Notes: generated by a model from the letters alone, not told the origin. Numbered from the stretch's first letter, positions 1 to 8,709 are shown. The stretch is DNA of 64,000 bases from Mesorhizobium sp. RMAD-H1 (GCF_014191375.1 NZ_JACHWN010000001.1:558001-622000); one strand, 5' to 3'. Numbers and translations are program-made.

Positions 1-1
1 A

Positions 2-274
2 AAGCTTCTGGCGACGCTGAAACCGATGCGGCTCCCCTATGACGTGGCGCTCGAGCGCGGATGGAGTGGAAATTATGCGATCTTCACGACCGACAGGCCG
101 CTGGTGACCTTCTCGAAGGAGGCGGGTTCCACGATCGCCGGAAGAGCCGCGTATGCGAAGACGAAGCTGCCTGCCTGGAAGCGGATCGGCACATTGGTTT
201 TCAGAACGAGCGATTATCTGCGCCGCATGCTATTTGCATGGACGCCTGTTCGCCTGACGGACGCAACGAAATGA
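2..274 (+). CDS. C-terminal fragment of a GT25-like LPS glycosyltransferase
   Basis: The gene enters from the left edge, and only its last 90 codons or so are visible. The reading frame is open from base 2 and includes LPYDVALERGW, which resembles the C-terminal part of family 25 LPS/LOS glycosyltransferases, where a conserved PYD.A.ERGW-like block lies near the end. The stop overlaps the ATG of the following O-antigen ligase-like gene (ATGA), so the two genes are translationally coupled and belong to one polysaccharide operon. The donor and acceptor sugars cannot be read from this fragment, and the family call is tentative because the catalytic part is outside the window. Confidence 0.5.
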   Translation, partial: KLLATLKPMRLPYDVALERGWSGNYAIFTTDRPLVTFSKEAGSTIAGRAAYAKTKLPAWKRIGTLVFRTSDYLRRMLFAWTPVRLTDATK

Positions 275-1515
275 GCATTATCAGGAAATCCTTTCTGATG
301 CGGCGTCGCATCGATGGCTGGGTTCTCGGCGCCGGCTCGGCGGCGATGCCGATCCGCATCGGCTTCGGCCCTGTCGCCCTGTTTCTCTTCGCCTGCATCG
401 GCATATATCTCATCTGCGGGCGGCACCGGAGCGTGCGTCTGTTCGCGCGCAATTTCTATATCTGTGCCGTGCTTTACGGCGTCTGGTCGCTCGGGCTGAT
501 CCTCTTCCGCGGCGAGCCGATCATGGACAATCGTCAGGTCGGCTATACCCTGCTCTTCACGGTTCTGTCCTTTGCCGGCCCCGGCATGGTCCTGGTTCGC
601 GATCCCCTGCGCGCTTTCGTGCTGGGCGCGCGTGTCGGCATCGTCCTCGCCTTCCTGGCCGCGTTCGGCATGGCCGTCGTCTATGGCGGACGCATCGGCG
701 TCGGCGGCAATGCGGCCGTCTTCGCCTTCGTCGCGGCCCTGGCGGCCATCGGCGCCGCGATACCGATCGCCAATGCGCCCCGTTACCTCCCGAATGGGCC
801 GTATTACCTCATCCTCGGCACGGCCGCCGTGCTTACCTCCGAGACACGCGCCGTGCTGGTGGTCCTGCCGCTCTTCGCATTGGTCGAGATTCTTTTCAGC
901 GTCCGTAAATTTCCGGCCAGGGCGAGGATGATATCCTATGCAGCCTTGTCGCTCGCCGCGGTGGGCCTTGCCTCGTTCGGGCCTGTCGACGAGATCATCT
1001 CGAAGCGATTTGCGGGAATCGTCGAATATTACGATACCGGCAATGAGAGCAAATGGGAGGACAAGATATCGGCCGATATCCGTTTTGCGCTATGGGACGG
1101 CGCAAGGCAGGTCATCGCCGAACACCCGATCATCGGCGTTGGGCCCTATGAGAAGATGGATGCGGTCCGCGCCAAGGCTGGCGAGAACGCGGCGATGCTC
1201 GGCGGCTTCCGCCATGTGCACAACACGGTTCTCGACGAACTGCTCAATGACGGCGTGATCGGGCTTATTCTGCTCTCTCTCTGCGCCTATTTCGGCCTCG
1301 CGCATCTCTTCCGCCATTCCTCCAGTCCCGGGATGACGCGCAGCATCATCTATTTCATCATTGTCTGCACGACCTACGGCATGCTGCACAACCCGCTGCT
1401 GCACGAGGTGACGATATCGGGGATCTTCTTCTATTTCGGCGCGCTCAACGCGGCCGCCTCGCGTTTCGTCATGGCGCAGCGCCGCAGTCTCGCACCTTTT
1501 AATCGTCGGGGGTGA
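271..1515 (+). CDS. O-antigen ligase/polymerase family membrane protein (Wzy_C)
   Basis: A 414-residue polytopic inner-membrane protein with about ten hydrophobic segments. A large periplasmic loop sits at about residues 255-330, followed by HVHNTVLDELLNDGVIGL, the typical Wzy_C block with a conserved H.HN. The family either joins lipid-linked O-chains to lipid A-core (WaaL) or polymerises repeat units (Wzy), and sequence alone does not separate the two. A longer upstream reading frame exists, but the ATG at 271 overlaps the stop of the preceding glycosyltransferase (ATGA), which is the natural coupled start. The next gene begins one base after the stop, so the operon continues into a UDP-sugar epimerase. 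Confidence 0.85.
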   Translation: MSIIRKSFLMRRRIDGWVLGAGSAAMPIRIGFGPVALFLFACIGIYLICGRHRSVRLFARNFYICAVLYGVWSLGLILFRGEPIMDNRQVGYTLLFTVLSFAGPGMVLVRDPLRAFVLGARVGIVLAFLAAFGMAVVYGGRIGVGGNAAVFAFVAALAAIGAAIPIANAPRYLPNGPYYLILGTAAVLTSETRAVLVVLPLFALVEILFSVRKFPARARMISYAALSLAAVGLASFGPVDEIISKRFAGIVEYYDTGNESKWEDKISADIRFALWDGARQVIAEHPIIGVGPYEKMDAVRAKAGENAAMLGGFRHVHNTVLDELLNDGVIGLILLSLCAYFGLAHLFRHSSSPGMTRSIIYFIIVCTTYGMLHNPLLHEVTISGIFFYFGALNAAASRFVMAQRRSLAPFNRRG

Positions 1516-1516
1516 C

Positions 1517-2491
1517 ATGAAAGCGATCGTAACGGGCGCGGCAGGGTTCATCGGCTTCCACACGGCCAGGCGATTGCTGCGCGAGGGCTGGCAGGTGGTG
1601 GGGATCGACGATCTCAACGCTTATTACCCGGTGGAGCTGAAGGAGACCCGGCTGTCTGCCCTGCAGGGGCAGACGAACTTTCGCTTCGCCCGTGCCGATA
1701 TCGCCGATGCAGCTGCACTGAAAGCCGCCATCGGTGCCGACGCCGATGCCGACATCATCGTCCATCTCGCCGCCCAGGCGGGTGTGCGCTACTCCATCGA
1801 GAACCCGTCCGCCTATGTATCGGCCAATGTCCAGGGGCAGGTGACGGTGTTCGAGCAGGCGCTCACCATGCCCAAGCGCCCGCCGGTCGTCTATGCCTCT
1901 TCCTCCTCGGTCTATGGCGCCAACGAGAGGATGCCGTTCAGCGAGAGCGACGCCGTCGACCGTCCGGTCTCTGTCTATGCGGCAACGAAGCGGGCGGGTG
2001 AACTGCTCGCCCATTCCTACGCCCAAGTGCATGGCCTGCCTTCGACGGGCTTGCGATTTTTCACGGTCTATGGCCCCTATGGCCGGCCCGACATGGCGCC
2101 CTGGCTCTTCACCAGCGCCATTCTCAAGGGGGAGCCGATCCGCGTCTTCAATAATGGCCAGATGGCGCGCGACTTCACCTATATCGACGATATCGTCAGC
2201 GGCGTGGTGGGAGCGGTCAATCGTATCCTCGATCGGCCCTCGGATGTGGCGCCGGTCTATAATCTCGGCAACAGCAGTCCCGTCGCACTCAATGACTTCA
2301 TCGCCGAGATCGAGAAGGCCACCGGCCGGCAGGCGATCAAGAAGCTCGAGCCCATGCCGCCGGCCGATGTGCCGCGCACCTATGCCGATATCGCGCTTGC
2401 CGCCCGCGATCTGGGTTTCGCGCCGGTGACGCCGCTTGCGCAGGGAATTCCTTTGTTCGTCGAGTGGTTCCGCGGTTATAATGGCGCATGA
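1517..2491 (+). CDS. UDP-glucuronate 4-epimerase-like NAD-dependent epimerase
   Basis: A 324-residue extended short-chain dehydrogenase. It has the NAD-binding TGAAGFIGFHTA at residues 6-17, the SSSSVYG strand, the catalytic Tyr-Lys pair in YAATK, and RDFTYIDDIVSGVVG, which is typical of UDP-glucuronate epimerases. These enzymes convert UDP-glucuronate to UDP-galacturonate in the cytoplasm, supplying galacturonate for rhizobial LPS core or capsule. The family is usually about 335-345 residues, so this copy is near full length. It is co-transcribed with the O-antigen ligase, separated by a single base. S. meliloti lspL belongs to this family, but orthology is not established here. Confidence 0.85.
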   Translation: MKAIVTGAAGFIGFHTARRLLREGWQVVGIDDLNAYYPVELKETRLSALQGQTNFRFARADIADAAALKAAIGADADADIIVHLAAQAGVRYSIENPSAYVSANVQGQVTVFEQALTMPKRPPVVYASSSSVYGANERMPFSESDAVDRPVSVYAATKRAGELLAHSYAQVHGLPSTGLRFFTVYGPYGRPDMAPWLFTSAILKGEPIRVFNNGQMARDFTYIDDIVSGVVGAVNRILDRPSDVAPVYNLGNSSPVALNDFIAEIEKATGRQAIKKLEPMPPADVPRTYADIALAARDLGFAPVTPLAQGIPLFVEWFRGYNGA

Positions 2492-2543
2492 CCTGGAAAA
2501 GCCGCGGACTTTTCGGGATCATGCAGCTGAATGATGGGGAGCC

Positions 2544-3053
2544 ATGAGCGACAGGGAAGCATATCGCGGCTTTCGCCCGCTGGCCGATACCGCATCCGGT
2601 GTTCTGGATCCGGTGTTGCGCAAGCGCGCGGGCATCAATCTGGCGCTGCTGCAGTCCTGGGAAGACATCATCGGCCCGGCGCTCGGCCCCCAGTCGCGTC
2701 CGCTGAAGATCCTCTGGCCGCGCCGAGCCCATGAGGACGATCCGTTCCAGCCGGCGACGCTGGTGATTGCCTGCGAGGGCTTCGCCGCCATCCGCATTCA
2801 GCACGAGACGGGCGAAATCATCAGCCGTGTCAATGCCTTCCTGGGTTTCGCCGCGATCGGGCGCATCAAGATCGAGCAGAAGCCGGTACCGAGCGCCGCG
2901 CCGCCGCGCCGCATGCGCCAGCCGGTCGTCGACGCGGCTTCGGAGAAGCGCATCGAGGCGGTGACGAGCGCGATCGAGGACGACGGTCTGCGCGCCGCTT
3001 TGGCCAAACTCGGCCGCAGCGTGATCGCGGAAAAGGCAAAACGCCGCTCCTGA
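2544..3053 (+). CDS. DUF721 (DciA-like) protein
   Basis: A 169-residue basic protein. The N-terminal DUF721 domain (about residues 10-105) shows the pattern LALLQSWEDIIGPALG followed by a strand-rich segment with LVIACEGFAAIRIQHE and a helix with INR-like features. The family includes DciA, the loader or regulator of the replicative helicase DnaB in bacteria lacking DnaC. The rhizobial members have an extra C-terminal basic tail, seen here from about residue 110. A GGGGA ribosome site lies just before ATG 2544. In relatives the gene stands between mutY and a DsbA-like gene ahead of smc. Here the upstream neighbour is a polysaccharide gene instead of mutY. Function in this organism is inferred from the family only. 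Confidence 0.8.
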   Translation: MSDREAYRGFRPLADTASGVLDPVLRKRAGINLALLQSWEDIIGPALGPQSRPLKILWPRRAHEDDPFQPATLVIACEGFAAIRIQHETGEIISRVNAFLGFAAIGRIKIEQKPVPSAAPPRRMRQPVVDAASEKRIEAVTSAIEDDGLRAALAKLGRSVIAEKAKRRS

Positions 3054-3173
3054 TCCTGGTTTTCACGAAAAAGTCAAAGACTTCCCGCTTATCCTGCCTT
3101 AAAGGTTTGCTATCGCGCCTCTGGAATGGTGCGGCTACTGTAATGAAAAACAGATACACAACGGGTGATTCGC

Positions 3174-3872
3174 ATGGCTGCTATGTTGAGCCGTAGAAAC
3201 GTTCTTTCCCTCGCGGCCATATCTGCTGTTGGCGTGGCGCTTGCCGCGTGCAGCGATTCCTCGGATCAGGTTGTTGCGGCTGCCGAGACGACTGGCGCGA
3301 CGTCTGATGCACCGGCCCCCGAAGGGACCGTCGATGTCACGAAGCTTTACGAGCCGGGCAAGCTGAAGGACATGGTGATGGGCAACGCCGATGCGCCTGT
3401 TACCATCGTCGAATATGCCTCGATGACTTGCCCGCACTGCGCTCATTTCGCCGAGACGACGCTGCCGGCCATCAAGCAGAAATATATCGATACCGGCAAG
3501 GTGCGGCTGATCTTCCGCGAGTTTCCGTTCGACCCCCGTGCGGCCGCGGCGTTCATGCTGGCGCGTTGCTCGCCGGAGGACCGCTATTTCCCCATGGTCG
3601 ACGTGCTTTTCAAGCAGCAGCAGCAATGGGCGGCGGCAGCGGATGCAGAGGCTCCTTTGATGCAAATCGCAAAGCTGGCCGGTTTTACACAGGAGTCCTT
3701 CAAGGCTTGCTTGACGAACCAGCAACTTCTCGATGATGTGAATGCATCACGGGAGCGTGGGGAAAAGGAATTCGGCGTTACGTCCACACCGACTTTTTTC
3801 ATAAACGGAAAGAAATACGCTGGAGCACTGTCGGTTGACCAGATGTCGGCGATCATCGACGGCCTTCTCTGA
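3174..3872 (+). CDS. DsbA-family thiol:disulfide lipoprotein
   Basis: A 232-residue exported oxidoreductase. The N-terminus MAAMLSRRNVLSLAAISAV carries a twin-Arg-like RR and ends in the lipobox LAAC, so the mature protein is probably a lipoprotein anchored on the periplasmic side. The thioredoxin-fold DsbA domain has the active site CPHC (Cys86 and Cys89) and the cis-proline loop TSTPTFFI near the C-terminus. The family oxidises or isomerises cysteines in exported proteins. A GTG at 3165 is also in frame, but ATG 3174 or 3183 gives a more normal signal peptide. It lies between the DciA-like gene and smc, a conserved rhizobial neighbourhood. Its substrate partners are unknown. Confidence 0.85.
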   Translation: MAAMLSRRNVLSLAAISAVGVALAACSDSSDQVVAAAETTGATSDAPAPEGTVDVTKLYEPGKLKDMVMGNADAPVTIVEYASMTCPHCAHFAETTLPAIKQKYIDTGKVRLIFREFPFDPRAAAAFMLARCSPEDRYFPMVDVLFKQQQQWAAAADAEAPLMQIAKLAGFTQESFKACLTNQQLLDDVNASRERGEKEFGVTSTPTFFINGKKYAGALSVDQMSAIIDGLL

Positions 3873-3892
3873 CCCGCATTCCTTGCGAACGG

Positions 3893-3920
3893 GCGGGCGA
3901 TCGCGCATGCCCGCTCTTTT
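3893..3920 (+). terminator. Probable rho-independent terminator after the DsbA-like gene
   Basis: A GC stem (GCGGGC pairing with GCCCGC, loop about 10 nt) is followed by CTCTTTTCTC. It lies 20 bases after the DsbA-like stop and ahead of smc, so it may reduce read-through into smc. The T tract is short, so efficiency is doubtful. Confidence 0.45.
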
Positions 3921-3934
3921 CTCATCGGAGCCTT

Positions 3935-3950
3935 CCTCCGCTGACGGAGG
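3935..3950 (+). promoter_or_regulatory. Hairpin enclosing the smc ribosome binding site
   Basis: CCTCCG-CTGA-CGGAGG forms a perfect 6-bp stem with a 4-nt loop. Its 3' arm contains GGAGG, the ribosome binding site of smc (ATG at 3960, 9 nt spacing). If it folds in the mRNA, translation initiation of smc would be partly masked. The structure is seen directly; a regulatory role is inference. Confidence 0.5.
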
Positions 3951-3959
3951 ACGTGGCTG

Positions 3960-6900
3960 ATGCGCTTCTCCAAGCTCCGTCTCGTCGGTTTCAAATCCTT
4001 CGTCGAGCCGATGGAGTTCGTCATCGAGAACGGGCTGACCGGCATTGTCGGCCCGAATGGCTGCGGCAAATCCAATCTTGTCGAGGCGCTGCGCTGGGTC
4101 ATGGGCGAAAGCTCATACAAGAACATGCGCGCCTCCGGCATGGACGACGTGATCTTCTCCGGCTCCGGCACCAGGCCTGCGCGCAACACCGCCGAAGTCA
4201 CCCTTTTCCTCGACAATCAGGACCGCTCCGCGCCTTCCGCCTATAATGATGCGGACGAGCTGCAGGTCTCCCGCCGTATCGAGCGCGAGGCGGGTTCCGT
4301 CTACCGCATCAACGGCAAGGAAGCCCGGGCCAAGGATGTGCAGCTTCTCTTCGCCGACCAGTCGACCGGCGCGCGCTCGCCCTCCATGGTCGGGCAGGGC
4401 CGCATCGGTGAGCTGATCCAGGCCAAGCCCCAGGCGCGCCGCGCGCTTCTGGAAGAGGCGGCCGGCATCTCCGGCCTGCACACCCGCCGCCATGAGGCGG
4501 AGCTTCGCCTGCGCGCCGCCGAGAGCAATCTGGAACGGCTAGAGGATGTCGTCGGCGAGCTGGAAACGCAGATCGAAAGCCTCAAGCGCCAGGCGCGCCA
4601 GGCCAATCGCTTCAAGGCGCTTTCCGCCGATATCCGCTCGTCCGAGGCCATTCTCCTGCATCTGAAATGGACGCTGGCCAAGACGCAGGAGGCGGAGGCG
4701 CAGAGCGCGCTTTCGGCGGCGACCGTGCTCGTCGCGGAAAAGGCGCAGGCGCAGATGCTTGCCGCCAAGGAGCAGGCGATCTCCGCCCATCGCCTGCCGG
4801 AGCTGCGCGATGCCGAGGCCAGGGCGGCGGCCGCGCTGCAGCGCCTGACCATCGCCCGCACGCAGCTCGACGAGGAGGCCGAGCGCATCCGCGCCCGCCG
4901 CTCCGAACTCTTCAAGCGGCTGGAGCAGCTGGCCGCCGATATCGTGCGCGAAGAGCAGATGGTGCGCGAGAATGCCGATATTCTGGCGCGGCTCGATGAG
5001 GAGGAGCGTGCGCTCAATGCCGATAATGATGCGGCGGGCGACCGTGATATCGAGGCGCGCGCTGTATTCGAGGCGGCCGATGCCAAGCTCCGGGAGAGCG
5101 AGGCCGCGCTTGCCCGCGTGACGGCTGAGCGGGCGGAAGCCACTGCCGAGCGCGCGCAAATCGAACGCAGCCTACGCGATGCCGCCGAGCGGCGCGACCG
5201 GCTGGCGAGCCAGATGCAGGATGTCGAGCGCGAAATTGCCGCCATTGCCGCGCAGATTTCGGGCCTCGCGGATCCGGCGGAAAAGCGCCTGGCCGTCGAG
5301 GCGACGGAGGAGACGATTGTCGCCGCCGAAGAGGCCGCCCTTGCCGCCGAGGAACATGTCGAAGAGGCCCGCACCAATGAGACCGCCCTGCGCCAGCCGC
5401 TGGCCGAGGCCCGCGGCGAGCTGAACCGGATCGAGACCGAAGCCCGCACGCTCGCCCGCATCATCAATGCCGATGCCTCCGACCTGTTTCCGGCCGTGGT
5501 CGAGCAGGTTCGGGTCGAAAAAGGTTTCGAAACCGCGCTCGGCGCGGCGCTTGGCGAAGATCTCGACGCGCCGACCGATCCAGGCGCCCCGGTCTTCTGG
5601 ACGGACACCGGGGATGTATCGGGCGATCCCGTCTTGCCGGAAGGGGTAGAGCCGCTTGCCCGGCTCGTGAGCGCGCCGCGCGAGCTCGCCCGGCGGCTCG
5701 CCCAGATCGGCGTCGTCGGCGAGGCGGACGGTTCCCGCCTGCAGAAGCTCTTGAAGCCCGGCCAGCGTCTGGTGAGCCGGGCCGGCGCGCTCTGGCGCTG
5801 GGACGGCTATACCGCCAGCGCCGATGCGCCGACGCCTGCCGCGCAGCGGCTTGCCCAGAAGAACCGTCTGGCCGAGCTGGAGCTGGAGGCCGTCGGGGCG
5901 AAGAGACATCTTCAGGCCGCCGAGGCAGCGGTCGCGCAGGGCGAGGCTGCGGTGCGCGAGGCGGTGGAACGGGAGCGCATGGCGCGCGATCACTGGCGGG
6001 CGACGCAGCGCGCGCTGGACGAGGCCCGCGAGGCCCTTGCCGCGGCGGAACGCGCGGCCGGTCAGCTTTCGAGCCGCCGCGCCGCGCTCGACGAGGCGCG
6101 GGCCCGCATTACCGACAGCCTCGACGAGGCGCAGGTGCAAATGGTCGAGGCGGAAGACCATCTGGCTTCCATGCCGGAGATCGATGAGATCAATGCCCGC
6201 CTTGCCTCGCTGACCGCCGAGGTGATGGCCGATCGCGCGGCGCTTGCCGAGGCCCGGCTGGCGCATGACGGCCTGCGCCGCGAGGCGGAGGCCCGTGCCC
6301 GGCGCCTTGAGGCGATCGGCCATGAGCGCAGAAGCTGGATTGCCCGCGCCCAGAACGCCGACCGCCAGATCGAGGCGCTTTCTGAGCGCCGCGCCGAGAC
6401 GGCCGCGGAAGCCGAGGGTCTGGCGGACGCACCTGAGGAAATCGAAGAGCGCCGCCGCGCATTGCTGACGCAACTGACGCAAGCGGAGGCTCTGCGCAAG
6501 GAGGCCGCCGACAGGCTGGCAGTGGCGGAGGCCAGGCAGGCCGAGCTCGACAAGCTCGCCACACAGGCCATTCAGGATCTTGCCGCCTCGCGCGAGGCTA
6601 GGGCACGCGCCGAGGAACGCGGTGCGGCCGCGCAGGAGCGGCGGCAGGATGCGGAGAGGCGTATCCACGAGGCCCTGAACTGCCAGCCCCATGAGGCGAT
6701 CCGCATGACCGGCCTGGGGCCGGACGATCCGCTGCCCGATGTGGAGCAGGTCGAGCAGCGGTTGGAAAGGCTGAAGATCGAGCGCGAGCGCCTAGGCGCG
6801 GTGAATTTGCGTGCCGACGAGGAGCAGCAGGAGCTTGCCGAGCGGCTGGAGGCGATCGTCAGCGAGCGCGAGGACGTGATCGAGGCGATCAAGAAGCTGC

Positions 6901-7418
6901 GCCAGGCGATCCAGAACCTGAACCGCGAAGGGCGCGAGCGCCTGCTTGCCGCCTTCGACGTGGTGAATGCGCAGTTCCAGCGGCTGTTCACCCATCTCTT
7001 CGGCGGCGGCACGGCGGAATTGCAGCTGATCGAATCCGACGATCCGCTGGATGCCGGGCTTGAGATCCTCGCCCGCCCGCCCGGCAAGAAGCCGCAGACG
7101 ATGACGCTCCTGTCCGGCGGCGAGCAGGCGCTGACGGCGATGGCGCTGATCTTCGCGGTGTTCCTGACCAATCCCGCGCCGATCTGCGTGCTCGACGAGG
7201 TCGACGCGCCGCTCGACGATCATAATGTGGAGCGCTTCTGCAATCTGATGGACGAGATGGCGGCCTCGACCGAGACGCGCTTCGTCGTCATCACCCATAA
7301 CCCGATCACCATGGCCCGCATGAACCGCCTGTTCGGCGTCACCATGGCGGAGCAGGGCGTTTCGCAGCTCGTCTCTGTCGATCTGCAGATGGCCGAGCGG
7401 CTGCTGGAGGCGAGTTAG
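3960..7418 (+). CDS. smc: Chromosome segregation ATPase SMC
   Basis: A full-length 1152-residue SMC protein. It has an N-terminal ATP-binding head with Walker A GPNGCGKSN (residues 31-39), a long coiled coil rich in E, A and R, a hinge around residues 500-650, a second coiled coil, and a C-terminal head with the ABC signature LLSGGEQ (Ser1052) and Walker B CVLDEVDAPLDD (Asp1079, Glu1080). SMC dimers with ScpA/ScpB extrude DNA loops and help resolve sister origins. The start at 3960 matches the conserved N-terminus MRFSKLRLVGFKSF and has GGAGG 9 nt upstream, although that site is inside a hairpin. No scpA or scpB lies in the window. Confidence 0.97.
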   Translation: MRFSKLRLVGFKSFVEPMEFVIENGLTGIVGPNGCGKSNLVEALRWVMGESSYKNMRASGMDDVIFSGSGTRPARNTAEVTLFLDNQDRSAPSAYNDADELQVSRRIEREAGSVYRINGKEARAKDVQLLFADQSTGARSPSMVGQGRIGELIQAKPQARRALLEEAAGISGLHTRRHEAELRLRAAESNLERLEDVVGELETQIESLKRQARQANRFKALSADIRSSEAILLHLKWTLAKTQEAEAQSALSAATVLVAEKAQAQMLAAKEQAISAHRLPELRDAEARAAAALQRLTIARTQLDEEAERIRARRSELFKRLEQLAADIVREEQMVRENADILARLDEEERALNADNDAAGDRDIEARAVFEAADAKLRESEAALARVTAERAEATAERAQIERSLRDAAERRDRLASQMQDVEREIAAIAAQISGLADPAEKRLAVEATEETIVAAEEAALAAEEHVEEARTNETALRQPLAEARGELNRIETEARTLARIINADASDLFPAVVEQVRVEKGFETALGAALGEDLDAPTDPGAPVFWTDTGDVSGDPVLPEGVEPLARLVSAPRELARRLAQIGVVGEADGSRLQKLLKPGQRLVSRAGALWRWDGYTASADAPTPAAQRLAQKNRLAELELEAVGAKRHLQAAEAAVAQGEAAVREAVERERMARDHWRATQRALDEAREALAAAERAAGQLSSRRAALDEARARITDSLDEAQVQMVEAEDHLASMPEIDEINARLASLTAEVMADRAALAEARLAHDGLRREAEARARRLEAIGHERRSWIARAQNADRQIEALSERRAETAAEAEGLADAPEEIEERRRALLTQLTQAEALRKEAADRLAVAEARQAELDKLATQAIQDLAASREARARAEERGAAAQERRQDAERRIHEALNCQPHEAIRMTGLGPDDPLPDVEQVEQRLERLKIERERLGAVNLRADEEQQELAERLEAIVSEREDVIEAIKKLRQAIQNLNREGRERLLAAFDVVNAQFQRLFTHLFGGGTAELQLIESDDPLDAGLEILARPPGKKPQTMTLLSGGEQALTAMALIFAVFLTNPAPICVLDEVDAPLDDHNVERFCNLMDEMAASTETRFVVITHNPITMARMNRLFGVTMAEQGVSQLVSVDLQMAERLLEAS

Positions 7419-7475
7419 CGGTGGAGATGCCTTTGGCAAGCGATGCAGAAAAAGGCTCTGTCATCAATGACGGTC

Positions 7476-7511
7476 AATCTCCCCCCTTGCGCGGGAGATG
7501 CCATAGGGGGG
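7476..7511. repeat. Half element of palindromic repeat family A (right arm)
   Basis: AATCTCCCCCCTTGCG...AGATGCC followed by a run of G matches the right arm of the family seen complete at 12143, 51374, 52993, 55412 and 59472. The outer part is degenerate (ATGCCATAG in place of ATGCCCGGCAGGGCAG). It lies just after smc and is separated from a left-arm copy at 7624, so this locus holds a split or rearranged element. Confidence 0.7.
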
Positions 7512-7525
7512 TGCTGTCCCGCCAA

Positions 7526-7546
7526 CTTTCCCGCTGAGCGGGAAAG
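7526..7546. terminator. Perfect hairpin downstream of smc
   Basis: CTTTCCCGC-TGA-GCGGGAAAG is a perfect 9-bp stem with a 3-nt loop. It is strong enough to terminate transcription, but no T run follows, so it may instead be part of the repeat cluster or an mRNA-stabilising 3' structure. Confidence 0.35.
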
Positions 7547-7575
7547 GTCTCTATCCTACGGGCCGCACGCGTGGC

Positions 7576-8283
7576 ATGCCAAACATCCACGACAATAGTC
7601 CTCAATGGCGGTTCTCTATGTCGCCCCCCTCTGTCCTGCCGGACATCGCAAGGGGGGAGATTGGCCTTCATAGACATTGGTCCCTTGCCACCTCGCTTGC
7701 CTTCCACATCCTCCTTCTTGCTACCCTGTTTCTTCTCCCCAAAACCCCGCAACCCAGACTGCCGCCCGAAGAAGCCATTGTGGTGGAGATGGTTGCGTCG
7801 CCGCCCGAACCGGCTCCGCCCGTGCAGGAACTGGCTGTTCCTGAGAAAAGCCCGACGCCACCCGAAGCGCCGGCGCAAGCTCCCGCCGCCGCCCCTTCCA
7901 TGATCCGCGCAACCAACCTGTTCTCCGCCAAACTCCTCGCCGATCCGCGCAACCGGCAGGCGAGGGAGGGGCTGGCGCAACTGGCGGGGTCAGACCGGAT
8001 GGAGCAATTGTGCAATGCCGAGGCGATGGAGCAGATCCACCACTGGCGAAAGGATTTCGATCCTGACAGGCTCGTCGCCTACGCCATGGGCGATACGCGG
8101 ATCGACGGCGACATGTTCATTGCCGACCGCGCGGCATTCCGCAGCAAGCATCAGTGGTACAACGTCAAATTCCGATGCGGGCTGACATCGGACTTCAAGA
8201 CGGTCGCCTCCTTCGAATTCGAGATCGGCGATGCAATTCCGAGGGCCGAGTGGGAGGGGCACAACCTGGCGCCGGTCCATTGA
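7576..8283 (+). CDS. DUF930 domain protein with TonB-like N-terminus
   Basis: The protein is 235 residues from ATG 7576, or 221 from ATG 7618. It has a single transmembrane segment (LATSLAFHILLLATLFLLP), a Pro/Glu-rich linker reminiscent of TonB, then the C-terminal DUF930 domain (about residues 115-230) with conserved LCNAEAMEQI and FEFEIGDAIP. The family is common in rhizobia and its function is unknown; a periplasm-spanning role is suggested by topology. Neither start has a good ribosome site. The codons for SPPSVLPDIARGEIG are read from a half copy of palindromic repeat A (7624-7662). No start codon occurs between the repeat and the membrane helix, so initiation must lie in or before the repeat. 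Confidence 0.75.
   Translation: MPNIHDNSPQWRFSMSPPSVLPDIARGEIGLHRHWSLATSLAFHILLLATLFLLPKTPQPRLPPEEAIVVEMVASPPEPAPPVQELAVPEKSPTPPEAPAQAPAAAPSMIRATNLFSAKLLADPRNRQAREGLAQLAGSDRMEQLCNAEAMEQIHHWRKDFDPDRLVAYAMGDTRIDGDMFIADRAAFRSKHQWYNVKFRCGLTSDFKTVASFEFEIGDAIPRAEWEGHNLAPVH
7624..7662. repeat. Half element of repeat family A inside the DUF930 gene start
   Basis: CCCCCCTCTGTCCTGCCGGA followed by CATCGCAAGGGGGGAGATT is the left arm of repeat family A, with TGTCC-TGCC-GGACA as its first hairpin. It is translated in frame as part of the N-terminus of the DUF930 protein. Confidence 0.75.
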
Positions 8284-8325
8284 AGGGAAGGTAGCATCGA
8301 CGTTCCCACCTGAAACCGGAAGGTT

Positions 8326-8709
8326 CTAAAGCGCCTCCGGTTTCTGCGGTTCGCCGATCTCTATCGCGTGCCTGTCCGGATCATAGAAGCGGAATACGCG
8401 CTGTCCCCATGCCTGCCGCTCCACAGGATGGATCAGATCCACATGTGGCGCGATCTTTTCAAAAGCCGCGTCGACGTCCTCATGCTCGAAGTACAGGAGC
8501 AGATTTTTCCGCCCGTAAGCTTCTTCCGGGACAGACGGCTCTCCCCAAATCGTCTGCTCGAGTGACGATCCTTCATGGATGGCAAAGCCGGTCTCGAAAA
8601 GGACGAAACCTCCGAAATCCTCCAATATCTTCAGGCCGAGCCGCCTTTGATAAAAGGCCTTGGAGCGGTTGATGTCACGGACGAAGGGGATGGGATTAAC
8701 AAACCGCAT
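8326..8709 (-). CDS. VOC family (glyoxalase/bleomycin-resistance-like) protein
   Basis: A 127-residue single-domain vicinal oxygen chelate protein. It begins MRFVNPIPFVRDINRSKAFY, has the paired beta-alpha-beta-beta-beta modules, and ends with VFRFYDPDRHAIEIGEP, the usual C-terminal metal/substrate strand with a conserved Glu. The family includes glyoxalase I, dioxygenases and antibiotic-binding proteins; the substrate cannot be inferred. GAGGAAA precedes the start. A second VOC gene lies immediately upstream on the same strand, but the two differ clearly in sequence. They may be co-transcribed across a 95-bp gap. Confidence 0.8.
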   Translation of the reverse strand: MRFVNPIPFVRDINRSKAFYQRRLGLKILEDFGGFVLFETGFAIHEGSSLEQTIWGEPSVPEEAYGRKNLLLYFEHEDVDAAFEKIAPHVDLIHPVERQAWGQRVFRFYDPDRHAIEIGEPQKPEAL

